The translations under genes were made by a program, and so were the position numbers. A stretch of DNA of 18,403 nt from Leptolyngbyaceae cyanobacterium M65_K2018_010 (GTDB lineage: Bacteria > Cyanobacteriota > Cyanobacteriia > Phormidesmidales > Phormidesmidaceae), in the NCBI GenBank assembly GCA_015295885.1, contig DVEE01000358.1, positions 1 to 18,403 of the forward strand, read 5' to 3'. Under the pieces are notes generated by a model. The model had not been told where the DNA came from. It was given only the letters and a program-made list of their open reading frames with translations, and made no database searches. This document shows, piece by piece, positions 1 to 6,812 of this stretch. Every line of letters begins with the position of its first letter. Positions within the stretch are counted from its first letter, which is position 1.

Positions 1-507
1 CTCCGGCAGCGGGCGGGGAGCCGGTGGCCCCTACCTGCGATCGTGGCTAAAATCGAAACCGCCGTAGCTGTGACTAATCTGCCTGAACTGATTATTCATG
101 CGGCCGGTAAACAGCCCTTTGGGGTGATGATTGCCCGGGGTGACCTGGCGGTGGAAATTGGCTACCAACGGCTAGCGGAAATCCAGGAGGAAATTCTCTG
201 GCTCTGCGAGGCGGCCCATGTCCCCGTGATCTGGGCCACCCAGGTGTTAGAAAGCCTGGTCAAAAATGGGGCCCCCTCCCGAGGTGAAATGACCGATGCG
301 GCCATGGCCGAGCGGGCGGAGTGCGTCATGCTCAACAAGGGCCCCTTCATTGCCCAGGCCATCACCATCCTGGATGATGTGTTAACCCGCATGGAGACTC
401 ACCAACTGAAAAAGACCCCTCAGTTAAGGGCCCTGCACTCCTGGGGCAGAATTGGGGATGAGCCGGTGGCTGAGCTTATCCCCAGGGGTGAGGCAGGTGC
501 CGGTTAA
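1..507 (+). CDS. Pyruvate kinase-like protein, 3' part (5' end outside window)
   Basis: The reading frame is open from base 1, so this is the C-terminal part of a longer protein; the ATG at 43 is internal. It carries pyruvate kinase barrel signatures: AKIET (the KIE(N/T) strand), then GVMIARGDLAVEIG, matching the MVARGDLGVE motif that binds Mg2+ and substrate, then VIWATQVLES and VTDAA-like EMTDAAMAERAECVMLNKGP. Pyruvate kinase converts phosphoenolpyruvate and ADP to pyruvate and ATP in the cytosol. Two points are atypical. The segment after the phosphate-loop region reads NKGPFI rather than the usual SGETAKG. The protein also ends about 50 residues later, so the C-terminal allosteric domain of ordinary pyruvate kinases is absent. 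This fits the short atypical pyruvate kinase-like proteins of cyanobacteria. Catalytic competence cannot be judged without the N-terminus. The stop codon overlaps that of the convergent META gene. Confidence 0.85.
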   Translation, partial: LRQRAGSRWPLPAIVAKIETAVAVTNLPELIIHAAGKQPFGVMIARGDLAVEIGYQRLAEIQEEILWLCEAAHVPVIWATQVLESLVKNGAPSRGEMTDAAMAERAECVMLNKGPFIAQAITILDDVLTRMETHQLKKTPQLRALHSWGRIGDEPVAELIPRGEAGAG

Positions 508-1631
508 TCGGCGGAAAACCGCATACTGCCGCTGTCGTACTTGATCTCAATGAACAGTTCGCCATCCCGGAAGAAATAGCTGTTGGAGTCACCCAGGGCG
601 GCCACAAACTCGTTGCTGATGGAGCCCGGTGGGCAGGCTGCTCGGGTGGTGGCCAGACCGCTGACGGCAAGGCGGTTATCGGTGGTGGTGAAGGTACCAC
701 GCCCCCGGTTACAGTCAGCTTGCACCGCTACACTGCCATCTCCCATGAACTGCACCGTATAGTTTTCTGGCGGATTAGCGGTCAGTAGCTTGCCGTCGTT
801 GTACTGGATCTGCTGCAGTTTCCAGACTGGGCCCACAAGATCCGGGGCCGGGGCCGCAAACAGTTGCATGGTGCCACTGTCAAACTTGAGATCAATAAAC
901 AGGTCCCCATTCTGGAAGAAGTAAAGGGCAGAATTGTTAAGAGCTGCTACAAAATCTTCGCCCATAGAGCCCGGGGGGCAAGCTGCCAGGGTGGTGGCGA
1001 TGGGGTTAATGGTCAGGCGACGATCGCTGTCGGTGGTAAAGGTGCTCATGCCCCGATTACAATCGGCCCGCACGGCTACCTTGCCATCCTCAAAGAACTC
1101 GACGGTATAGTTGGTCGGTGGATCGGCCACCAATTCAGTGTCATTGTTGAATTTAATTGTGCGGAGTTGCCAGACCTGGCCGGTTAGAGACAGGGGAGGC
1201 GCAGCAGAAAACTGCATGGTGCCACTGTCTGCGGCTAAATCAATGAATAGGTTTTCGTTTTGGAAGAAGTACAGGCTGGAATTATCCAGCGCAGTCAAAA
1301 AGTCCGTTCCAATGGAACCTTCAGGGCAAGCCACCAGGGTAGTAGGGCCCAGGGTGATGTCAATCTGGCCATCGGTCTGGGTAAAGGACCCGAGGGCACG
1401 ATTACAGTCGGCGCGCACAAACACCTCACCCCGGTCTGTGAATTCAACCGTATAGTTCTCCGGCGGGTTGGCGGGCAGCAACTTACCGTCATTAAACTGG
1501 ATCTGTTGCAGTTCCCAAACCGTTCCCGTCAGGGAAGTATGGGTTGCCGGTGTGGAGGGCACGGTACAGGAGGTTGCGCCCACCAGCATAAACGCCGTCG
1601 TTACAAAAGCGGTTGAACGAAAGGAAAGCAT
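504..1631 (-). CDS. Putative lipoprotein with three tandem META (HslJ-like) domains
   Basis: 375 residues. The N-terminus has a hydrophobic stretch (FVTTAFMLVGATSC) ending in Cys22 in an imperfect lipobox (ATSC), so a lipid-anchored or secreted protein is likely. Three repeats of about 115 residues follow (roughly 34-147, 148-262 and 263-375). Each has the same pattern: V-W-x-L-x-x-I-x-(F/Y)-N, NYTV(E/Q)F, a (R/Q)ADCNR motif near the middle, then AACP(P/E)GS, YFF, LFI(D/E) and DSG(T/S)M. The ADCNR motif and overall pattern match META domains such as E. coli HslJ, which are linked to heat and antibiotic stress but whose biochemistry is poorly known. Each repeat keeps two cysteines (ADC and ACP), which could form a disulfide outside the cytoplasm. 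ATG at 1631 is preceded on its strand by an A-rich leader with a GTGTTGACC stretch and no strong Shine-Dalgarno. The fold call is confident; no specific function can be given. Confidence 0.85.
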   Translation of the reverse strand: MLSFRSTAFVTTAFMLVGATSCTVPSTPATHTSLTGTVWELQQIQFNDGKLLPANPPENYTVEFTDRGEVFVRADCNRALGSFTQTDGQIDITLGPTTLVACPEGSIGTDFLTALDNSSLYFFQNENLFIDLAADSGTMQFSAAPPLSLTGQVWQLRTIKFNNDTELVADPPTNYTVEFFEDGKVAVRADCNRGMSTFTTDSDRRLTINPIATTLAACPPGSMGEDFVAALNNSALYFFQNGDLFIDLKFDSGTMQLFAAPAPDLVGPVWKLQQIQYNDGKLLTANPPENYTVQFMGDGSVAVQADCNRGRGTFTTTDNRLAVSGLATTRAACPPGSISNEFVAALGDSNSYFFRDGELFIEIKYDSGSMRFSAD

Positions 1632-1821
1632 TGGTCAACACCTAAAAAAATTGGGAAACAACAACCCGACCTGGATGGTTAGCGACCAAAATCGAACACA
1701 GCTCACACCACAGTGAAGCTGCGTTTCATAGTGACAGACCAAGTAAGGAAGCACAAGCGACTCTCAAGAAATGTCAACTTCTCTAAATTTTATGGCTAAT
1801 CAATAGTCCGAATAGCCACCT
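1632..1821. other. Intergenic leader upstream of the META gene; no gene seen
   Basis: This stretch should hold the promoter of the minus-strand META protein gene and then passes into the transposase remnant at 1822. I see no credible reading frame, no tRNA and no clear hairpin. It is more AT-rich than the flanking coding DNA. Confidence 0.4.
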
Positions 1822-1997
1822 AGGAACTTGACACCACAGCAGGGTCAAGACAGCGGCTATCATCAACGGCAACGTGAGCAGGCGATTATGCAGTCCCAGT
1901 TGGCGATAGTAGCTTTGCTTGGCTAGGCCTCAATAGCGGAGGGTAGCAAGGCCATCAGGTCTGCTTCAACAATCGCATCACTGACGCGGGACACTAC
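1822..1997 (-). pseudogene. Decayed IS4-like transposase fragment
   Basis: Reading the minus strand, 1997 to 1923 encodes 24 residues (VVSRVSDAIVEADLMALL and on) that end in a TAG stop. After a frameshift, 1920 to 1822 encodes KQSYYRQLGLHNRLLTLP followed by LMIAAVLTLLWCQVP. The second block matches, from memory, the N-terminal region of cyanobacterial transposases annotated as IS4 family, with the pattern Y-Y-R-x-L-x-L-x-x-R-(V/L)-LTLP-(L/V)-M-(V/I)-A-x-VL-x-LLW-(R/C)-QVP. The match stops abruptly after QVP, so the catalytic core is missing. An ATG at 2044 gives only a 16-residue frame. This is a broken, truncated remnant with at least one frameshift and one stop. The family name is less certain than the fact that it is transposase-derived. 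Confidence 0.6.
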
Positions 1998-2185
1998 GAT
2001 TTGCGGGCATGATCTCGATTCACGCAGCGTTTACGGGTAGCCATGGCTGGCCAGGGGACAAAGATTTTTTTGACTGCCCTGACCAGAGCACCCTTGAAAA
2101 TAAGCATTTTTCTCATTAACCAATGGACTTCGTTTTTAACCTTTCACAGATGGTGAGCAGGTCTTGTATGATGCGCATCCTTTAA

Positions 2186-2193
2186 GGAAGTTT
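2186..2193. repeat. Left target-site duplication of the MITE
   Basis: GGAAGTTT directly abuts the left terminal repeat of the MITE and is identical to the 8 bases directly after its right end. Identical 8-mers at both borders give the exact insertion boundaries. Confidence 0.85.
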
Positions 2194-2314
2194 GGCTCTT
2201 CTGGGTATCTGGTGATAAGCCAGCCTTATATCAAGCCTGGCAAGGGTTTCAGCTCCCCTAGCAGAGGCAAAGTGTATCGCAATACACAGTTTCAGTCATA
2301 AACCCAGAAGAGCC
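2194..2314. mobile_element. 121-bp MITE with ISL3-like ends, inserted in the IS66 remnant
   Basis: The element begins GGCTCTTCTGGGT and ends ACCCAGAAGAGCC, a perfect 13-bp terminal inverted repeat, with weaker matching for several bases further in. It is flanked on both sides by the same 8-bp direct repeat GGAAGTTT (2186-2193 and 2315-2322), the expected target-site duplication. Removing the element with one repeat copy (129 bp) rejoins the IS66 transposase frame exactly (LRKF to QCIWEQ). It encodes no transposase, so it must have been mobilised in trans. Ends starting GGCTCTT with 8-bp duplications are typical of the ISL3 family; that assignment is from general knowledge. Inside is a short perfect hairpin, GTGTAT-CGCA-ATACAC (2272-2287). 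Confidence 0.85.
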
Positions 2315-2322
2315 GGAAGTTT
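2315..2322. repeat. Right target-site duplication of the MITE
   Basis: Second copy of GGAAGTTT, directly after the right terminal repeat (ending AGAGCC at 2314). It continues straight into the resumed IS66 transposase frame at 2323. Confidence 0.85.
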
Positions 2323-2863
2323 CAGTGCATCTGGGAGCAGTACGGACAAAGGTGGGCCCTTCAGATGAGCCTGCTGTTGGCAACTATTTACCGCCGCATT
2401 GAGACCGTCAAATCCCAGGGAGAAACGGCATCGTTTTCAATCCGTATCTGGCGGCCTTTGAGGTCGCTATCAGGCCATTTTAGACCAGGGATTCGCCGAA
2501 AATCCCCTTGCTCTACCCTCAATGGTGAAGCTCAAACCCCGCGAACAACCGAAACACTTACCGCTGCGTAATCTATTGGCACGTCTACAGGGGCATCAAG
2601 CATCGGTACCCGGCTTTATGCATGATTTCGCTGTCCTCTTCGAGAATAATTAAGCCGAACACGACCTGCACATGATAAAAAGTCAAGCAGAAAATCTTGG
2701 GGTACTTTCCGGTCTGAGGAGGGGGCTAGGCTGTTTTGCTTCATTTGGGGCTATTTAGCGACCCTGGGCAAGCAAGGAATCAATGTCTTAGATGCCCTCA
2801 TCGAACTCTTCTCTGGTAATATTTAATTATCTCTATCACGGCCTGAGTAGTTGTCTTTTTCAT

Positions 2864-4348
2864 ATGCATCTGCCTACCACTCCAACGGACACTCAAAAGC
2901 TGCTTTACATACAACCCAATACTCGAGCTCTTGGCTATTTGACTTACTTTCACTTATGCATTTTTACGACAGGAGCTATAGTATTCGCCTCAAAGCATCA
3001 TGCACTAACTCTCTACTTAATCTTCGTGTTATTTTATGTAGGAAATTTAGGGTTTTGTGGCTATGGTTTTTTACATGCTAGAGATTTTGATTACTTGACT
3101 CACAAGAAAAATAGGAATAAATACAACATCAAAGAATTGCCTAGTGTAGATATTTTTTTACCTAGTTGCGGAGAAAATATAAGACTTCTGGTGCATACTT
3201 TTGACGCAATTAGAAAAATCAAATACAATAAGTTAAATGTCTACTGTCTCGATGATGAAGGGAGAGATAGTCTTAGAATCTTGTCAAAAATGAATGGCTT
3301 TCATTATATATCAAGACCAAACAGAGGAGAACTAAAAAAAGCAGGAAATCTGCGTTATGCATTTAGCAGAACCCGAGGAGATTTGATTCTGGTTTTGGAT
3401 GCCGATTTTGCTCCAAGAGCTGATTTTCTCATGGAAACAACTTTTAAATTCCTGGAAAATAAAAAGCTGGGAATCCTACAGACTCCTCAGTATTTCGAGA
3501 TTTTCCCTGGGCAGAGTTATATTGCAAAGGGAGCTACGGTGTTGCAAGAGACGTTTTATAGAGGTATTCAATCCTTTAGAAATATTTGGAAGGCATCTGT
3601 ATGTTGTGGCAGTTGCGCCCTGTATCGGAGGGCGGCATTAGCTCCTCATGGAGGCCCTGCCAAAGTCGAAAGATCAGAGGATGTTAATACAGGTTTAATG
3701 CTGCTCCGCGATGGCTGGGAAATAGAATATGTCCCGTTAATATTAGCAGCAGGATTGTCCCCAGATAATTTAATCACTTTTTTCAACCAACAATATCGCT
3801 GGTGCGTTGGAAGTCTGCATCTTATCACTCGGAAAATCTTTTGGGTAGGCCCTATCAATTTGAAGATGAAGCTCAGCTATTGCCTTTCTATTTTTTATTA
3901 CATCACATCTGGCATAGGACTTTTGTTCTTTCCGATGCCCAGCTTGATTAATATCTGGTATTTTCCTGAAAATCTTTTATTTTCAAATTACTGCTTGATA
4001 GCTCCAACTTTGTTGATGCTCGTTGTCGCTAAATCAACGTGGAGTAAAAGTGAATATGGTTTCTACGTTTTGCGTACTGCATTGGCAGCTTCTTATGTTC
4101 ATCTTATTGCGATATTAGATTTTCTAAGAGGAAACATGGCGCCATGGATTCCAACTGGAACCAAGGTGGAATCTAGTCGATATAAAGTCTACACATTCTT
4201 CCGTTTTTTTATTCCTATAGGGTATTTATTTTTATTTTTAGTCGGGTTATGCAGGAGTTATGAGAAAATTGAAATTGTGTCAATATTTTTTCCCTTAGCA
4301 CTAATTTCTTTTCATGCGACTATCTCTATAACCTTGAGTAAGCGGTAA
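2864..4348 (+). CDS. Membrane GT2 glycosyltransferase, cellulose-synthase-like
   Basis: About 494 residues from ATG 2864. The frame is open from ATG 2792, but 2792-2826 is the out-of-frame tail of the IS66 transposase remnant, so I prefer the later start; no clear ribosome site precedes either. Two N-terminal membrane helices are followed by a family 2 domain with the motifs of processive beta-glycosyltransferases: LDDEG (D130), DADF (DxD, D179 and D181), SEDVNTG (D273, the likely base) and QQYRW (309-313, the QxxRW signature that holds the growing chain). Four or five C-terminal helices follow. The enzyme probably polymerises a sugar from a nucleotide-sugar at the inner membrane while exporting the chain. 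The sugar is unknown: there is no PilZ domain and no bcsB-, crdS- or hyaluronan-type partner nearby. The gene is much more AT-rich than its neighbours, lacks HIP1 sites and sits against IS debris, which points to horizontal acquisition. Confidence 0.85.
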   Translation: MHLPTTPTDTQKLLYIQPNTRALGYLTYFHLCIFTTGAIVFASKHHALTLYLIFVLFYVGNLGFCGYGFLHARDFDYLTHKKNRNKYNIKELPSVDIFLPSCGENIRLLVHTFDAIRKIKYNKLNVYCLDDEGRDSLRILSKMNGFHYISRPNRGELKKAGNLRYAFSRTRGDLILVLDADFAPRADFLMETTFKFLENKKLGILQTPQYFEIFPGQSYIAKGATVLQETFYRGIQSFRNIWKASVCCGSCALYRRAALAPHGGPAKVERSEDVNTGLMLLRDGWEIEYVPLILAAGLSPDNLITFFNQQYRWCVGSLHLITRKIFWVGPINLKMKLSYCLSIFYYITSGIGLLFFPMPSLINIWYFPENLLFSNYCLIAPTLLMLVVAKSTWSKSEYGFYVLRTALAASYVHLIAILDFLRGNMAPWIPTGTKVESSRYKVYTFFRFFIPIGYLFLFLVGLCRSYEKIEIVSIFFPLALISFHATISITLSKR

Positions 4349-4494
4349 AAGCTTTATGTCTTAGGGCACCTCGAAAAGTTCAGAGGCACTGGTCTTCTAA
4401 AGTTGGATCCCTAATTTTCCGTTGTCTGAAACCCTTGAGCAGCAAACCTTCCAGAAAACGTCCTACTTTGACAAGCCGATGCCGTCAGTAGTGA

Positions 4495-4611
4495 AATGGG
4501 CTTGAGCAAGGGGCGCTCCTTGTTGACGACTCCCTTGAGTTAGCGCAGGCTGATTTTGAGATAACTGATGCTTGCCTCCAGTGGAGGGCAACCTGTGTGC
4601 GCAAGCCCATT
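4495..4611. repeat. Nested inverted repeats, potential structured element
   Basis: An outer perfect 10-bp inverted repeat, AATGGGCTTG (4495-4504) with CAAGCCCATT (4602-4611), encloses three inner pairings. These are CAAGG-GGCGCT-CCTTG (4507-4522), GCAGGC (4545-4550) with GCTTGC (4570-4575, one G-U pair), and the near-palindrome TTGCCTCCA-G-TGGAGGGCAA (4572-4591). The last two compete for bases 4572-4575, so they cannot both form fully. The layout resembles a folded RNA or a small non-coding repeat element. No family is recognised. Confidence 0.5.
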
Positions 4612-4823
4612 GAGTTAAACCGCCATTAGGGAATGAGGTCATTAGAGAATGAGAACGAGATTTCGACATTTCGAGTTCAACATTAAGAACTATACCGAGT
4701 TAACCCTGGCTTCATCTGGGAAACCTATGATTTAATTATCAGCGAAAGCAGGTCACAAAAGCTAACGCTCTTGGTCATCTTGAGGTTAGGCATTGCCGTT
4801 TTTTAAGCAAGGGCTGTAGCTTT

Positions 4824-4841
4824 TACCCTACTGCTAGGGTA
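4824..4841. promoter_or_regulatory. Perfect 7-bp inverted repeat in the pst leader
   Basis: TACCCTA-CTGC-TAGGGTA lies about 90 bp upstream of the preferred pstC ATG. It could be a repressor or activator site, or a small hairpin in the leader. It does not resemble the tandem 8-bp (C/T)TTAACCT Pho-box repeats known in cyanobacteria, and I find no run of three such repeats upstream of pstC. Confidence 0.4.
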
Positions 4842-4929
4842 CCGCTCTCTCCGGGCTGGGATTAGGTCTTTGGCATCGACGGAAGAGGGCCGTGGCCCGT
4901 TCGCTACTCCTTTGACTGGGCTGCTCTCC

Positions 4930-5883
4930 ATGGTTTTATCTCCAGGTGAAACGGATTTTCCTGAAATTCCCCCCCGACCGCCAGTCAGTCTGTGGCTCGA
5001 TCGCAGTTTTGTCTGGGCGACCCGGCTATTTGCCTTTGGGGTAGTGGGGGTCCTCGTTTATATCGCTATTGTCGTAGGGTTGGATGCTCAACCGGCGATG
5101 GAGCGCTACGGGTTAGCCTTCCTCACCACCAGTGCCTGGAATCCGGTGAACGATACCTACGGTGCCTTGCCCATGATCTACGGCACCCTGGTCAGCTCCC
5201 TGATAGCGCTGTTGCTGGCAGTGCCCATTGGGGTGGGGACGGCGGTTTTCCTCAGCGAAAATTTTCTGCCCCCGACCCCGCGGCTCGTGCTGAACTTTAT
5301 GGTGGAACTCTTGGCCGCGATTCCCAGCGTGGTCTATGGTCTGTGGGGCATCTATGTCTTGATTCCTTTTTTAAAGCCGATTGGCGCTTGGTTGCACAGC
5401 CATTGGGGTTGGATTCCTCTGTTTAGTACCCAGTACCTGGGGCCGGGGCTATTTCCCGCCGGTATCATCCTGACGGTGATGATTCTGCCGTTGATTACGG
5501 CGATCTCTCGGGATTCTCTGGTTTCCCTACCCCCGACTCTGCGCCAGGCTGCCCTGGGATTGGGCGCTACCCGCTGGACGGCAATTTTTCGGGTGCTGAT
5601 TCCGGCGGCCTTTTCTGGCATTGTCGGAGGCACTATGCTGGCCCTAGGGCGAGCCATGGGCGAAACCATGGCAGTCACCATGGTGATTGGTAACTCCAAC
5701 GTGCTGAGTCCTTCGCTGCTAGCCCCGGCTAACACCATTGCCTCGCTGCTGGCCAATCAGTTTGCCGAGGCCAGGGATCTGCAAATTAGCGCCCTCATGT
5801 ACGCAGGGCTGGTGCTGTTTGGCTTGACCCTGATCGTCAATGTGTTGGCGGAATGGATTGTCAGCCGGGTGAAATATTACTAG
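4930..5883 (+). CDS. pstC: Phosphate ABC transporter permease PstC
   Basis: About 317 residues from ATG 4930; a longer frame from TTG 4870 adds 20 residues (MASTEEGRGPFATPLTGLLS) with little family support. Neither start has a strong ribosome site. PstC pairs with PstA to form the inner-membrane channel of the high-affinity phosphate importer. Recognition rests on a first helix LFAFGVVGVLVYIAIVVG, the family stretch SAWNPVNDTYGALPMIYG, GTLVSSLIALLLAVPIGVG, VELLAAIPSVVYGLWG, and the cytoplasmic coupling loop AALGLGATRWTAIFRVLIP (EAA-type loop that docks on PstB), followed by GRAMGETMAVTMVIGN. All expected helices are present. It starts a tight pstC-pstA-pstB operon. The usual first gene, pstS for the periplasmic phosphate-binding protein, is absent, so the partner must be encoded elsewhere. 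Pst systems also take up arsenate to varying degrees, relevant to the arsenic genes nearby. Confidence 0.95.
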   Translation: MVLSPGETDFPEIPPRPPVSLWLDRSFVWATRLFAFGVVGVLVYIAIVVGLDAQPAMERYGLAFLTTSAWNPVNDTYGALPMIYGTLVSSLIALLLAVPIGVGTAVFLSENFLPPTPRLVLNFMVELLAAIPSVVYGLWGIYVLIPFLKPIGAWLHSHWGWIPLFSTQYLGPGLFPAGIILTVMILPLITAISRDSLVSLPPTLRQAALGLGATRWTAIFRVLIPAAFSGIVGGTMLALGRAMGETMAVTMVIGNSNVLSPSLLAPANTIASLLANQFAEARDLQISALMYAGLVLFGLTLIVNVLAEWIVSRVKYY

Positions 5884-5892
5884 GGAGGGCCT

Positions 5893-6777
5893 ATGGCCAC
5901 AGCATCGGATTTTCCTCCTCGGGCCCAGGCGGCCATGGCCGCCGTTGCCAGTCGGCCGGCTTCCCATCAGCGGCTAGGGGAAGCCTTTTGGACCGGCCTG
6001 GCGGGGCTATTTACGCTGCTGGCGCTGATTCCACTCTTGCTGGTGATTGGCTACGTGCTCTATCGCGGCGCCAGTCGGTTGGATTTTGAGGCCTTTGTCT
6101 CCTTGCCGCCCATGCCCCTGGCCGAGGGCGGGGGCTTTGCCAATGCCCTGGTCGGTACCGTGGTGATGGTGGCCATTGGGGCGGCGGTCAGCGTACCCTT
6201 TGGCATTTTGGCCGCTATCTACCTGTCGGAATTCAGCTCGGGTGCGGTTGCCCGCTGGATTCGCTTTGCCACCAATGTGTTGAGTGGGGTGCCCTCGATT
6301 TTGATGGGGGTGTTTATCTACGGGATTTTTGTGGTCACCACGCGCTCTTTTTCGGCGATCGCAGGTGGCTTTGCCCTAGCGGTGCTCATGCTACCCATCC
6401 TTGTGCGCACCACCGACGAGTCCCTCCAAATTGTGCCAGTCAGTCTGCGCTGGGCCGCCCTCGGCATGGGGGCCTCCAAATTGCAAACTGTGGTGCGGGT
6501 GGTCTTACCCGCGGCCCTGCCCGCCATTGCCACCGGCATTACCCTGGCCGTTGCTCGGGCCGCCGGCGAAACGGCTCCGCTGATTTTTACCGCCCTATTC
6601 TCCCAGTATTGGGCCCGCGGCCTGTGGGAGCCCACCGCCTCACTGTCAGTTCTGATCTACAACTTCGCCGCAGTTCCCTACGCAGGCCAGCGTAGTTTGG
6701 CCTGGGCCGCTTCGCTGATTCTCGTACTAACGGTGCTGCTCGCTAGCATTCTGGCCCGTTGGGTGACCCGCAAATAG
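5893..6777 (+). CDS. pstA: Phosphate ABC transporter permease PstA
   Basis: 294 residues, starting 9 bases after the pstC stop with a good ribosome site (AGGGAGGG just upstream of ATG 5893). It is the second membrane subunit of the phosphate importer and forms the channel with PstC. Evidence: a first helix FTLLALIPLLLVIGYVLYRG, the periplasmic segment FVSLPPMPLAEGGGFANALV, GTVVMVAIGAAVSVPFGILA with IYLSEF, VLSGVPSILMGVFIYGI, the coupling loop AALGMGASKLQTVVRVVLPA and the family motif ARAAGETAPLIFTALF. Length and domain order are normal. The gene contains the leftmost HIP1 octamer of the window (6355-6362). Everything to its left lacks HIP1, suggesting that the resident cyanobacterial background begins here or nearby. 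Function is confident; affinity for arsenate versus phosphate cannot be read from sequence. Confidence 0.95.
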   Translation: MATASDFPPRAQAAMAAVASRPASHQRLGEAFWTGLAGLFTLLALIPLLLVIGYVLYRGASRLDFEAFVSLPPMPLAEGGGFANALVGTVVMVAIGAAVSVPFGILAAIYLSEFSSGAVARWIRFATNVLSGVPSILMGVFIYGIFVVTTRSFSAIAGGFALAVLMLPILVRTTDESLQIVPVSLRWAALGMGASKLQTVVRVVLPAALPAIATGITLAVARAAGETAPLIFTALFSQYWARGLWEPTASLSVLIYNFAAVPYAGQRSLAWAASLILVLTVLLASILARWVTRK

Positions 6778-6812
6778 CCCCCATTGTGAATCCTTGTTGA
6801 CCTTGTGATCCT

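Larger units (their letters stand above)
2143..2826 (+). pseudogene. Degenerate IS66-family transposase, C-terminal part
   Basis: Joining frames recovers the C-terminal part of an IS66 transposase. From 2143 the frame reads FTDGEQVLYDAHPLRKF, the equivalent of the conserved CNAHHLREL segment; it is then interrupted by the MITE at 2194-2314. It resumes at 2323 with QCIWEQYGQRWALQMSLLL. A frameshift near 2445 gives LAAFEVAI and another near 2472 gives AILDQGFAENPLALPSMVKL up to FMHDFAVLFENN. There an in-frame TAA (2651-2653) stands where a Gln codon is expected before AEHDLHMIK, the counterpart of AERDLRMIK with its catalytic Glu. A third frameshift near 2690 gives FRSEEGARLFCFIWGYLATL, GKQGINVLDALIEL and a stop at 2824-2826. 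The order of blocks matches IS66 throughout. The N-terminal half and the accessory genes of IS66 are absent. The remnant is clearly inactive. Confidence 0.85.
4349..4869. other. Intergenic region of about 520 bp, no convincing gene, rich in inverted repeats
   Basis: No reading frame here looks like a conserved protein; the longest (minus strand, 4669 to 4463) is Ser/Gln/Pro-rich and matches nothing I know. The stretch contains a nested set of inverted repeats at 4495-4611 and a perfect 7-bp repeat at 4824-4841, both listed separately. A 7-bp inverted pair CTCGAAA (4370-4376) and TTTCGAG (4669-4675) brackets about 300 bp and could mark the ends of a decayed element, though pairs this short arise by chance. 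A 39-codon open stretch at 4687-4806 (starting ELYRVNPGFIWETYDLII) has protein-like composition but no start codon. Confidence 0.4.

Noticed and set aside
2365..2571. A 68-codon plus-strand frame starting MSLLLATIYRR
   Set aside because: It is a piece of the IS66 transposase remnant that runs out of frame after about 25 codons, not an independent gene.
4463..4669. A 68-codon minus-strand frame before pst
   Set aside because: Low-complexity composition, no start context, no known family, and it coincides with the inverted-repeat cluster.
4364..4680. A possible decayed IS bounded by CTCGAAA / TTTCGAG
   Set aside because: A 7-bp inverted pair 300 bp apart is too short to support, with no target duplication and no transposase reading between.
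4687..4806. A short open stretch ELYRVNPGFIWETYDLII resembling the start of small PqqD-like proteins
   Set aside because: No start codon, only 39 codons, and the resemblance is limited to a few residues; kept as a note only.
4680..4929. A Pho box upstream of pstC
   Set aside because: Only isolated partial matches to (C/T)TTAACCT (such as AGGTTAG near 4790); no tandem set of three at the known spacing.
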